The notes under the pieces are model-generated. The model was not told where the DNA came from. It saw only the letters and a program-made list of their open reading frames with translations, and did no database searches. 6,003 nucleotides of DNA. Origin: Wenzhouxiangella sp. GTDB lineage: Bacteria > Pseudomonadota > Gammaproteobacteria > Xanthomonadales > Wenzhouxiangellaceae. The stretch spans positions 1 to 6,003 of the forward strand of contig SKQI01000050.1 of the NCBI GenBank assembly GCA_007119095.1, read 5' to 3'. This document shows, in pieces, positions 1-6,003 of the stretch. The position numbers and the translations under genes are program-made. Position 1 is the first letter of the stretch, and every line of letters begins with the position of its first letter.

Positions 1-507
1 ATGATCTGGGTCGCCGCCCTGCTGGCCAGCCTGCTTGCGCTGGAAAACCTGTTTCGCCCTGACTTTGAAGACGGCACCCTGGAACAATGGTGGCTGGGCC
101 ATTTGCCGGTCACCGGCCTCGTTCTCACCCGCCTGTTTTCGCACTGGCTGATCACCGGCCTGCCGGTGATATTATTTGCCCCGCTGGCCGCTCAGATGCT
201 CTATTTGCCGAACGAAGCGCTGGGCGTGCTGATGATCAGCCTGCTGATCGGCACCCCCATTCTTTCGCTGATCGGCGGGCTGGCTGCTGCCCTCACCCTG
301 GGCACGAACCGGGGCAGCGTTTTGTTGTCCATCCTGGTGTTTCCGCTCGTGGTACCCATACTGATCTTTGCGACCGGTGCTGTATCAGCAGCCGCTGACG
401 GCTTTTCGCCGCGCGCCAACCTGGGATTGTTGGCCGCACTGCTGGTGCTCGCTTTAACCCTGGTACCACTGGCGGTAACTGCTGCCTTGAGACTGAATAT
501 CGAATGA
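1..507 (+). CDS. ccmB: CcmB, heme exporter membrane subunit (5'-truncated by window edge)
   Basis: Membrane subunit of the CcmAB ABC-type complex, which uses CcmA ATP hydrolysis to release holo-CcmE from CcmC. The visible 168 residues match the C-terminal three quarters of CcmB: an IWVAALLASLLALE segment at residues 2-15, the LEQWWLGHLPV loop near 27-37, an HWLITGLPV helix near 48-56, and a C-terminal ALRLNIE resembling the E. coli ending. From memory E. coli CcmB is about 220 residues and its equivalent segment begins near residue 53, so roughly 50 N-terminal residues lie upstream. The ATG at base 1 is therefore an internal methionine, not the start. About five hydrophobic helices remain (the first incomplete, then near 42-65, 70-95, 103-125 and 138-162). 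The stop TGA at 505-507 overlaps the ccmC start as ATGA. The reading frame is intact, and the truncation is due only to the window edge. Confidence 0.95.
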   Translation: MIWVAALLASLLALENLFRPDFEDGTLEQWWLGHLPVTGLVLTRLFSHWLITGLPVILFAPLAAQMLYLPNEALGVLMISLLIGTPILSLIGGLAAALTLGTNRGSVLLSILVFPLVVPILIFATGAVSAAADGFSPRANLGLLAALLVLALTLVPLAVTAALRLNIE

Positions 508-1265
508 TCTGGAAAACCCTGAAGGTCGGCTTCCATCGCCTTGGCTCACCGCCATCGTTTTATCGTTTCAGCACTCTGGTCAGCCCGTGGCTGTGGGCCG
601 GCTTCGCGCTGTGCACGGCGATCGGCGTGTACTATGCGCTGTACGTGGTGCCGCCCGATTATCAGCAAAGCGACAGTTTCCGCATTCTTTATGTCCACGT
701 GCCGTCGGCCTGGCAGGCCATGGCTGGCTATGTGGTTATGTCGATCCTGGCTGCCATCGCCCTGGTCTGGCGAATCCGCATGACCGAGATCATGGCAATG
801 ATGTGTGCGCCCATCGGCGCCGCCTTTACCGCGATCTGCCTGGCGACGGGTTCGATCTGGGGCCGGCCGATGTGGGGAACCTGGTGGGAATGGGACGCAC
901 GACTGACCTCGATGCTGGTTCTTCTGTTCATCTACCTGGGCATCATGGGCCTCTACGCCGCCTTTGAAGATCGCCGCAAGGGTGCACGCGTAGCGTGCAT
1001 CCTGGTGCTGGTCGGGCTGGTGAATATTCCGATCATCCACTTCTCGGTGGAATGGTGGACGACGCTCCACCAGGGCAAGACCATTCGCATCTTTGGTGAG
1101 TCCAGCATGCACTATTCAATGATGCCGCCGCTGATCTGGATGACGATCGCGGTCAAGCTGATGTTTGGTGCTGCCCTGCTCGACCGCTCACGCAATGAAC
1201 TGTTGACCCAGGATCGGCGCAAGGGCTGGGTTCAGAAAAAACTGATTCAGGAAGAGTTAAAGTAA
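504..1265 (+). CDS. ccmC: CcmC, heme-handling protein that loads heme onto CcmE
   Basis: Inner-membrane protein of the heme-handling family that presents heme in the periplasm and drives its covalent attachment to CcmE. The 253 residues fit the family (E. coli about 245). The tryptophan-rich WWD signature WGTWWEWD is at residues 124-131. The two external histidine heme ligands are visible: His65 in YVHVPSAW and His189 in EWWTTLHQG, corresponding to His60 and His184 of E. coli. About six membrane helices can be seen (near 29-49, 70-90, 97-117, 133-154, 163-179 and 207-225), followed by a charged C-terminal tail. The start is the ATG of the ATGA overlap with ccmB. No strong Shine-Dalgarno sequence precedes it, only a weak TTGAGA about 12 nt upstream, so translation is probably coupled to ccmB. 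ccmD follows after 3 nt. All hallmark residues are present. Confidence 0.98.
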   Translation: MIWKTLKVGFHRLGSPPSFYRFSTLVSPWLWAGFALCTAIGVYYALYVVPPDYQQSDSFRILYVHVPSAWQAMAGYVVMSILAAIALVWRIRMTEIMAMMCAPIGAAFTAICLATGSIWGRPMWGTWWEWDARLTSMLVLLFIYLGIMGLYAAFEDRRKGARVACILVLVGLVNIPIIHFSVEWWTTLHQGKTIRIFGESSMHYSMMPPLIWMTIAVKLMFGAALLDRSRNELLTQDRRKGWVQKKLIQEELK

Positions 1266-1268
1266 CTG

Positions 1269-1439
1269 ATGATTCCGGAACTCGAATACGCGATTTATGT
1301 CTGGAGTAGTTACGGCATTTTTGCCGTCGTGGTTGCCTGGCAAGTTCTTCAACCGCTGCTATATCGCCGTCGTCTGATGGCGGAACTGCGCGAAGAACAG
1401 GCATTACAGAGCGGAGAGTACGATGACCCCAACCCGTAA
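1269..1439 (+). CDS. ccmD: CcmD, small membrane protein of the CcmABCD holo-CcmE release complex
   Basis: A 56-residue ORF beginning MIPELEYAIYVWSSYGIF and ending at the TAA at 1437-1439. CcmD is a short single-span protein needed for release of holo-CcmE from CcmC. The family pattern is clear: a YVWSSYGI motif (residues 10-17, like YVWSAYGI in Pseudomonas-type CcmD), one hydrophobic helix to about residue 31, then the basic YRRR at 32-35 and a charged cytoplasmic tail rich in Glu, Arg and Gln. It starts 3 nt after the ccmC stop; a purine-rich AGGAAGAG at 1249-1256 lies about 12 nt upstream, a rather long spacing. Its 3' end overlaps the ccmE start by 17 nt in another frame. Without it, bases 1266-1422 would be an unexplained gap exactly where ccmD belongs. 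Identity rests on position, topology and motif together. Confidence 0.93.
   Translation: MIPELEYAIYVWSSYGIFAVVVAWQVLQPLLYRRRLMAELREEQALQSGEYDDPNP
1413..1416 (+). promoter_or_regulatory. Ribosome binding site of ccmE, inside ccmD
   Basis: GGAG lies 6 nt before the ATG at 1423, within the last codons of ccmD. It supports 1423 as the ccmE start and shows that ccmE is initiated while ccmD is still being translated. Confidence 0.7.
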
Positions 1440-1911
1440 GAAGCGCCTGGCCGTTGTCGGCCTGCTGGTGCTGGGCGTGAGCACCGCCACAGCCATTGCC
1501 CTGGTCGCGCTGAACGACAATGTGCGATTCTCGATTGGTCCCAGTGAGATTGTCGCCGGCGACTATCCCGAAGGCCGGCAACTGCGACTGGGCGGGCTGG
1601 TAGCGGCGGGATCGGTATCGCGAGATCCGGCTTCCCTTGCCGTCACCTTTCAGGTAACCGACTGCATTCACGAGATTCCGGTGACCTTCAATGGCATCCT
1701 GCCGGATCTGTTTCGCGAAGGTCAAGGCGTGATTGCCCACGGTTCCCTTGCCCCGGATGGGGTTTTTCATGCCCATGAAGTGCTGGCACGCCACGACGAA
1801 ACCTACATGCCGCCGGAAGTCGAGCGCGCCATGGCGCTGGCAGGCAGCGGGCTGGTGTGTGGCGAGCCGCTGGAAGACCACCTGGCAACGGTAAGAGGCG
1901 AGACGCGATGA
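1423..1911 (+). CDS. ccmE: CcmE, periplasmic heme chaperone
   Basis: Membrane-anchored heme chaperone that binds heme covalently and hands it to CcmF for transfer to apocytochrome c. The 162 residues show a basic N-terminus (RKKR at 5-8), one signal-anchor helix (about 9-30), then the periplasmic OB-fold domain. Family motifs are the GGLVAAGSVSRDP strand region (57-69), GILPDLFREGQGV (91-103) and the heme-binding stretch LARHDETYMPPEV (121-133), in which His124 is the covalent heme ligand and Tyr128 the axial ligand by analogy with His130 and Tyr134 of E. coli. The C-terminal tail is short and flexible. Unusually, the periplasmic part has two cysteines, Cys81 and Cys146. The gene overlaps ccmD by 17 nt and has a GGAG 6 nt before its ATG. 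Its TGA at 1909-1911 overlaps the ccmF start. Confidence 0.98.
   Translation: MTPTRKKRLAVVGLLVLGVSTATAIALVALNDNVRFSIGPSEIVAGDYPEGRQLRLGGLVAAGSVSRDPASLAVTFQVTDCIHEIPVTFNGILPDLFREGQGVIAHGSLAPDGVFHAHEVLARHDETYMPPEVERAMALAGSGLVCGEPLEDHLATVRGETR
1893..1898 (+). promoter_or_regulatory. Ribosome binding site that fixes the ccmF start
   Basis: AAGAGG lies 9 nt before the ATG at 1908. It favours 1908 over the in-frame GTG at 1857, which would add 17 residues (WRAAGRPPG...) unlike any CcmF N-terminus and overlap ccmE by over 50 nt. Confidence 0.7.
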
Positions 1912-3875
1912 TCGCCGAATTTGGTCAGATTTCGCTGATTCTCGCCCTGGTCCTGGCCGTCTTGCTGGGCACCTTGCCGCTGTGGGGCGCCTATCGCCGC
2001 AACGATACGCTGATGAATCTGGCGCCGTCTCTGGTCGTCGGCCATTTCGTTTTCACCCTGGCGGCCTTCGTGTCCCTGGCGACCCTGTTCCTGCGCCATG
2101 ACTTCACCGTCATCAACGTCGCCACCAATTCAAACCTGCTGCTGCCCTGGTACTATCGGATCAGCGCGACCTGGGGCAGCCACGAAGGTTCGCTGCTGCT
2201 CTGGATCCTGATGCTGGCCGGCTGGATGCTGGCGGTCGCCGTCTTCTCTCGCAAGGTGCTGCCCAAGGTCTTTCTGACCCGGGTGCTGTCAGTCATGGGC
2301 CTGATTTCGATCGGCTTCCTGCTGTTCACCATTCTGACCTCCAATCCGTTTGACCGCATCTTGCCGGGGCCGATAGATGGTCAGGATCTGAACCCGCTGC
2401 TGCAGGATCCGGGCATGATCTTCCACCCTCCCCTGCTGTACATGGGCTATGTCGGTTTCGCGGTAGCTTTCGGTTTTGCCATTGCCGGCCTGCTTGGTGG
2501 TCGCATCGAGCGTGACTGGGTGCGTTGGTCACGGCCCTGGACCCTGATGGCCTGGGCCTTCCTGACCGGTGGCATCACGCTGGGTTCCTGGTGGGCATAC
2601 TACGAGCTTGGCTGGGGCGGCTGGTGGTTCTGGGATCCGGTCGAAAACGCCTCTTTCATTCCCTGGCTGCTGGGCACCGCCCTGATTCACTCCCAAGCGG
2701 TGACCGAAAAGCGCGGTGCCTTCCCCGCCTGGACGGTGTTGCTTGCCATCGCTGCCTTTTCCACCTCGCTGCTCGGCACTTTCCTGGTCCGATCCGGGGT
2801 ACTGACCTCGGTGCACGCCTTCGCTACCGATCCGGAGCGCGGCGTGTTCATCCTCGGCTTCATGGCCGTCGTGACAGGCGCGGCGCTACTACTGTACGCA
2901 CTGCGTGCTCCACGCATCATGACCGGCAAGGGCTTTGACTTTGTCAGTCGCGAGTCAGCCTTGCTGTTGAACAACGTCTTTTTCGCCGTCTCCGCCGGCA
3001 TGGTGCTGCTCGGCACGCTCTATCCCCTGATCATCGACTTCATGGGATGGGGCCAGATTTCGGTTGGCCCGCCGTATTTCAGCGCCATGTTCATCCTGTT
3101 GATGACGCCGATCGTGATGCTGTTGCCGCTGGGGCCGTTCACTCGCTGGGGCCGCGACGAACTGAAACGCATCATGGCACCCCTGCTGATCAGCCTGATT
3201 GTGGCTATCGTGGCCGGCATGGCCATTGCCGCCTACCTGGGGGCGTTCAACCTGCGCGCCGTCACCGGCTGGATCGGCGGCATCTGGCTGATCATGGGCG
3301 CGCTGAGCTACTTCTGGCGCCAGAAACAGCAATCCCGCTTCATGCTGCCGCGTGGCCAGCTGGGCATGGTGATGGCCCATGCCGGGGTCGGTGTGTTTAT
3401 CATCGGCGTGGGCATGGTCGAATCAATGACGTATGAACGCGACGTGCGCTTTGGAGCCGGCGACACCCTGGAAGTCGCCGGTTATCGATTCCACCTCGAG
3501 GAAATCGCATCCGTCAAAGGGCCAAACTGGATCGCCGACGAAGGTCGGTTCACGGTTTTCAGGGGTGATCGCGAGATCGCCCGGATGCAACCGCAAAAGC
3601 GCCTGTATCATCGCGGCCAACAGGTAATGACTCAGGTAGCACTGCGCCCCGGCTTCACCCACGACCTGTACATCGCCATGGGCGAACCCCTGCGAGATGG
3701 CACCGGCGACTGGAGTATCCGCGTTCACATCAAGCCTTTCGTGCGCTGGATCTGGGGCGGTGCCTTCCTGCTGGCGCTGGGTGGCCTTCTGGCCGCCAGT
3801 GACCGCCGTTACTGGCGGCAGCAACGGGCGGAGTCCCGCGAAGGGGCGATGGCTGAAGGAGCACAACCGGCATGA
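1908..3875 (+). CDS. ccmF: CcmF, heme lyase core subunit
   Basis: Large inner-membrane protein of the heme lyase complex CcmFHI, which takes heme from CcmE and attaches it to the CXXCH cysteines of apocytochrome c. From the ATG at 1908 it has 655 residues, the usual length (about 647-660). All four conserved histidines fall at the E. coli positions: His173 (IFHPPLLY), His261 (ALIHSQA) and His303 (TSVHAFA), with His491 in the MAHAGVG helix. The WWD signature GWGGWWFWDPVEN is at 235-247, and WGSHEGSLLLW is at 89-99. Numerous membrane helices are present. A large periplasmic domain spans roughly 510-612, and a last helix near 614-631 is followed by a charged, Ala/Glu-rich tail. The start is set by the ATGA overlap with ccmE and AAGAGG 9 nt upstream. 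The longer in-frame reading from GTG 1857 is rejected. The gene ends in an ATGA overlap with ccmG. Confidence 0.98.
   Translation: MIAEFGQISLILALVLAVLLGTLPLWGAYRRNDTLMNLAPSLVVGHFVFTLAAFVSLATLFLRHDFTVINVATNSNLLLPWYYRISATWGSHEGSLLLWILMLAGWMLAVAVFSRKVLPKVFLTRVLSVMGLISIGFLLFTILTSNPFDRILPGPIDGQDLNPLLQDPGMIFHPPLLYMGYVGFAVAFGFAIAGLLGGRIERDWVRWSRPWTLMAWAFLTGGITLGSWWAYYELGWGGWWFWDPVENASFIPWLLGTALIHSQAVTEKRGAFPAWTVLLAIAAFSTSLLGTFLVRSGVLTSVHAFATDPERGVFILGFMAVVTGAALLLYALRAPRIMTGKGFDFVSRESALLLNNVFFAVSAGMVLLGTLYPLIIDFMGWGQISVGPPYFSAMFILLMTPIVMLLPLGPFTRWGRDELKRIMAPLLISLIVAIVAGMAIAAYLGAFNLRAVTGWIGGIWLIMGALSYFWRQKQQSRFMLPRGQLGMVMAHAGVGVFIIGVGMVESMTYERDVRFGAGDTLEVAGYRFHLEEIASVKGPNWIADEGRFTVFRGDREIARMQPQKRLYHRGQQVMTQVALRPGFTHDLYIAMGEPLRDGTGDWSIRVHIKPFVRWIWGGAFLLALGGLLAASDRRYWRQQRAESREGAMAEGAQPA
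3856..3861 (+). promoter_or_regulatory. Ribosome binding site of ccmG
   Basis: AAGGAG lies 10 nt before the ATG at 3872, within the 3' end of ccmF. It supports the ATGA start. Confidence 0.7.
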
Positions 3876-4411
3876 TCCGGATGCTTGTCCCGCTCCTGGT
3901 CTTTGTTGGGTTGCTCGTGCTGCTTTTGATCAGCCTGCCAACGGCAGAACAGCGTCGTCAGGTCGCCTCGCCTTTAATTGGCCGGGAAGTGCCCAATTTC
4001 ACCCTGCCCAGCCTGCATGAACCAGGCGTCCAGTACAGTACGACAGACCTGCGTGGCCAGCCCTTTCTTCTCAATGTCTGGGGCAGCTGGTGCTTTTCCT
4101 GCCGCGTCGAACACCCTTACATCACCCGATTGGGCGAGGAGGCAGGCATCCCGCTGGTTGGCTTCAACTGGCGTGACGAACGTGATGACGCGCTGACCTG
4201 GCTGAACCGCTTTGGCGATGCCTGGACTTTCCATATGGTCGACGAAGAAGGTCGCGCTGCCATTGATCTAGGCGTCTATGGTGCCCCCGAAACCTTCTTG
4301 ATTGACCATCGCGGCGTTATCCGACACAAGCATATCGGGCCAGTTGACCAGGCCATATTCGACGATTTGATGCGTCGCATCAACGACCTGAGGCAGGAGG
4401 CTGGCGTATGA
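3872..4411 (+). CDS. ccmG: CcmG (DsbE), membrane-anchored thioredoxin-like reductase
   Basis: Periplasmic thiol-disulfide oxidoreductase that, with electrons from DsbD/CcdA-type donors, helps keep the apocytochrome heme-binding cysteines reduced. The 179 residues comprise an N-terminal signal-anchor helix (about 4-22) and a thioredoxin-like domain. Recognisable features are the VPNFTLPSL strand (40-48), the active site NVWGSWCFSCRVEHP (68-82) with Cys74 and Cys77, and GVYGAPETFLID (134-145), which carries the cis-proline Pro139 and the YGAPE signature that separates CcmG from general thioredoxins. The CXXC spacer is Phe-Ser where E. coli has Pro-Thr. The start is the ATGA overlap with ccmF, with AAGGAG 10 nt upstream. 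The stop overlaps the ccmH start. A TlpA- or ResA-like protein is the alternative, but the motif and position make CcmG far more likely. Confidence 0.97.
   Translation: MIRMLVPLLVFVGLLVLLLISLPTAEQRRQVASPLIGREVPNFTLPSLHEPGVQYSTTDLRGQPFLLNVWGSWCFSCRVEHPYITRLGEEAGIPLVGFNWRDERDDALTWLNRFGDAWTFHMVDEEGRAAIDLGVYGAPETFLIDHRGVIRHKHIGPVDQAIFDDLMRRINDLRQEAGV
4395..4400 (+). promoter_or_regulatory. Ribosome binding site of ccmH
   Basis: A full AGGAGG lies 7 nt before the ATG at 4408, the strongest Shine-Dalgarno sequence in the window. It supports Met1 over Met8 of CcmH. Confidence 0.75.
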
Positions 4412-4962
4412 CAGTCAGCGCACACCGAATGACGAAATCTCCACGCCAGCGCGTTGGGCTGATACTGCTTGCGCTTGTCGGCATGATGATGGTTGGCATC
4501 GGCATGGCTGCGGGCAACGTACAGACCGACGAGCGTGCCAGCCATCCAATCAATGAGCAAAGTAGCCAGGGCGGCACTGCCAGACCGGTTCAGCAGGGTC
4601 AGATGGGCGGAATGATTACCCCGATCGAACCGCTGCCGTTCAGGAGTTCGCTGGAAGAACGTCGCTTCCGCGCCCTGGTCAGTGAGCTGCGCTGCACCGT
4701 TTGTCAGAACGAGTCGCTCGCAGAGTCCACCGCTCCGCTTGCCCGTGATCTGCGCATGGAAGTGTTTGCCATGCTGCAGGATGGTCGGGCCGATATGGAG
4801 ATCCGGCAGTTCATGGTCGAGCGTTACGGCGACTTTGTTCTCTATCGTCCACCCTTGGCAGGTCACACCCTGCTGCTGTGGTTCGGCCCTATCCTGTTGC
4901 TTATCGGCAGCCTGATCGGTGCTTTCTTTGTCATCAAGAATAGGCGTCAGGCCCTGAAATGA
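4408..4962 (+). CDS. ccmH: CcmH, periplasmic-facing thiol oxidoreductase (short, unfused form)
   Basis: Heme lyase partner with an LRCxxCQ redox motif that interacts with the apocytochrome CXXCH and CcmG. The 184 residues run as follows: a basic N-terminus, a signal or anchor helix (about 15-35), a polar linker rich in Gln, Gly and Ser (about 37-75), the three-helix CcmH domain with LRCTVCQNESLAES (94-107; Cys96 and Cys99), the ERYGDFVLYRPPL stretch that ends the domain, a C-terminal helix (LLLWFGPILLLIGSLIGAFFVI) and a basic tail. CcmH proteins of this type are usually nearer 125-160 residues, and the extra length lies mainly in the linker. The first ATG is chosen because it forms ATGA with the ccmG stop and has AGGAGG 7 nt upstream; Met8 is possible but less supported. 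Unlike E. coli, the TPR part is a separate gene (ccmI) downstream, overlapping by ATGA. Confidence 0.96.
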   Translation: MTVSAHRMTKSPRQRVGLILLALVGMMMVGIGMAAGNVQTDERASHPINEQSSQGGTARPVQQGQMGGMITPIEPLPFRSSLEERRFRALVSELRCTVCQNESLAESTAPLARDLRMEVFAMLQDGRADMEIRQFMVERYGDFVLYRPPLAGHTLLLWFGPILLLIGSLIGAFFVIKNRRQALK

Positions 4963-6003
4963 CCCTTACTTTTTTCGCTGTCGCGGCAGTCACTGTCGGC
5001 GTAGCCGTGCTTTTTACTGTCTTCCCCCTGCTCCGGAACGCCCAGCCGGAGCGCGACCGGCTACAAAACGAGCTGGATGCCCTGGACGAGCAGATTGACG
5101 ATCTCGACCCTGCAGATTACGCGGAACGCCGCAAGGCCCTGAGGCTGGCGTTGAAACAGCCGCAGACTCGCGATGTTGGTTTCGGGCTGATTGCGGCACT
5201 GGTGCTGGCCGTTCCCTTGGCTACCGCACTGCTCTATACCAAGGTGGGTGAGCCCGAGGGCCTGACCCCCGATCAAGCACCGGTAGCAGAGCTCAGGGCC
5301 GAGCTCATCCGGATCGCCAACCGTCTCGAGCGAGATCCTGACGATTTCGATCAGTGGGCGCGACTGGGCATGGCCTACAAGGCGATTGAAGAATTCTCAT
5401 CGGCGGCCCATGCGCTGCGCCGAGCCCTGTATATCGACGAACAGAACACCTTCATCATGGTGGAGCTGGCCGAAACCCTGATGTTTGCCTCCCAGTCCAC
5501 TCGCATACCCGCCGAATCGATCAGCCTGTTGACCCGGGCGGTCGACATCGAGCCGCAGAATCAGAAAGCACTTTGGCTGCTGGGTATCAGCGCGTTCCAG
5601 GAAAGCGACTACGAGCAAGCGCTGTCCTGGTGGCAAGTCCTGGACAGCCAGTTGTCCCCGGGTTCCGTCCGCGATTCAGTGCGCGAACAAATTCGTCAGA
5701 CCCGCAGCCGACTAGGCAACGACCAAGCGGCAGGCTCCGAACCTCCCCCGAACCTCCGACACGGAACCGCGTCTGCCGAACCGTCTGCTGCAGCATTTCT
5801 TGTCGAGCTTGCTCTGGACCCGTCATTCGAGGCAGATCTCGGCGGTCAGGAATCGGTATTCCTGATTGCACGTGCCGCAGAGGGCCCCAGCGCACCGCTG
5901 GCAGTGCAACGAATACAGGTCCGTGATCTGCCCACGACCCTGGCACTGAGCGACTCGGATGCCATGGTAGACGGGCTCAACCTGTCCAGCTTCACCGATA
6001 TCA
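4959..6003 (+). CDS. ccmI: CcmI (CycH), apocytochrome c chaperone with TPR repeats (3'-truncated by window edge)
   Basis: The frame opened by the ATG at 4959 stays open for 348 codons to the window end. CcmI binds the C-terminus of apocytochrome c and presents it to CcmFH. Seen: a first membrane helix (about 2-25), a charged cytoplasmic segment with coiled-coil-like spacing (RDRLQNELDALDEQIDDLD, 32-50), a second helix (about 73-95), then periplasmic TPR-like helices (about 105-250), including WARLGMAY...FSSAAHALRRALYID and ALWLLGISAFQESDYEQALSWW. A Pro/Ser-rich linker (about 255-277) leads to the C-terminal CcmI domain, with VELALDPSF, SVFLIARAAEGPSAPLAVQRIQV, a DLPTTLALSD stretch and LNLSSF. 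In related proteins this domain continues for some tens of residues, so only a short 3' piece should be missing. No strong Shine-Dalgarno is visible; the ATGA overlap with ccmH suggests coupled translation. Confidence 0.95.
   Translation, partial: MTLTFFAVAAVTVGVAVLFTVFPLLRNAQPERDRLQNELDALDEQIDDLDPADYAERRKALRLALKQPQTRDVGFGLIAALVLAVPLATALLYTKVGEPEGLTPDQAPVAELRAELIRIANRLERDPDDFDQWARLGMAYKAIEEFSSAAHALRRALYIDEQNTFIMVELAETLMFASQSTRIPAESISLLTRAVDIEPQNQKALWLLGISAFQESDYEQALSWWQVLDSQLSPGSVRDSVREQIRQTRSRLGNDQAAGSEPPPNLRHGTASAEPSAAAFLVELALDPSFEADLGGQESVFLIARAAEGPSAPLAVQRIQVRDLPTTLALSDSDAMVDGLNLSSFTDI

Noticed and set aside
1..3. The ATG at base 1 as the true start of ccmB
   Set aside because: The protein begins in the middle of a conserved hydrophobic segment found near residue 53 in E. 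coli CcmB, so the first quarter of the gene lies outside the window.
546..1112. A 188-codon open frame on the - strand opposite ccmC
   Set aside because: It is antisense to a CcmC gene with all hallmark residues intact; its composition (many His, Arg, Asp and Gln) looks like a shadow, and no convincing start context or motif was seen.
1153..1881. A 242-codon open frame on the - strand across the ccmC end, ccmD and ccmE
   Set aside because: It lies antisense to three well-supported genes, and its translation is rich in Arg, His and Gln with no recognisable motif, as expected of a shadow frame in GC-rich coding DNA.
4276..4866. A 196-codon open frame on the - strand opposite the ccmG end and ccmH
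   Set aside because: It crosses the ccmG/ccmH junction antisense, shows no recognisable domain, and both sense genes carry their catalytic motifs.
1..6003. An undescribed system, mobile element, CRISPR array or RNA gene
   Set aside because: The eight ccm genes account for essentially every base, with no gap longer than 3 nt. I saw no inverted repeats, repeat arrays, transposase or tRNA-like sequence.

Overview
The window lies wholly inside a cytochrome c maturation (System I) operon. All genes are on the + strand, in the order ccmB (5' end cut off), ccmC, ccmD, ccmE, ccmF, ccmG, ccmH, ccmI (3' end cut off). The GC-rich sequence (near 60% by eye), the gene order and the protein motifs suggest a free-living gammaproteobacterium. 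The separate ccmH and ccmI genes resemble the Pseudomonas arrangement, not the fused CcmH of E. coli. I cannot name the genus from the sequence.

Layout: ccmB fragment 1-507; ccmC 504-1265; ccmD 1269-1439, a 56-codon gene that is easy to miss; ccmE 1423-1911; ccmF 1908-3875; ccmG 3872-4411; ccmH 4408-4962; ccmI 4959 to the window end, still open. Five of the seven junctions are ATGA stop/start overlaps. The other two are a 3-nt gap (ccmC/ccmD) and a 17-nt overlap (ccmD/ccmE). No intergenic stretch is long enough for a promoter or terminator, and I saw no RNA gene, repeat array, mobile element or CRISPR. The whole window reads as one translationally coupled polycistronic message whose promoter and terminator lie outside it.

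How the genes work together (family knowledge): CcmB is the membrane part of the CcmAB ATPase, whose CcmA would lie just upstream. With CcmC and CcmD it loads heme covalently onto the periplasmic chaperone CcmE and releases holo-CcmE. CcmG (thioredoxin-like) and CcmH keep the apocytochrome CXXCH cysteines reduced. CcmI binds and delivers the apocytochrome. CcmF, with CcmH and CcmI, attaches the heme. The key catalytic and ligand residues are present in CcmC, CcmE, CcmF, CcmG and CcmH, so the part of the pathway visible here looks functional.

I do not see a new biological system. The points worth a second look are small: a polar linker extension in CcmH, two periplasmic cysteines in CcmE, a Phe in the CcmG active-site CXXC, and the short ccmD gene overlapping ccmE.
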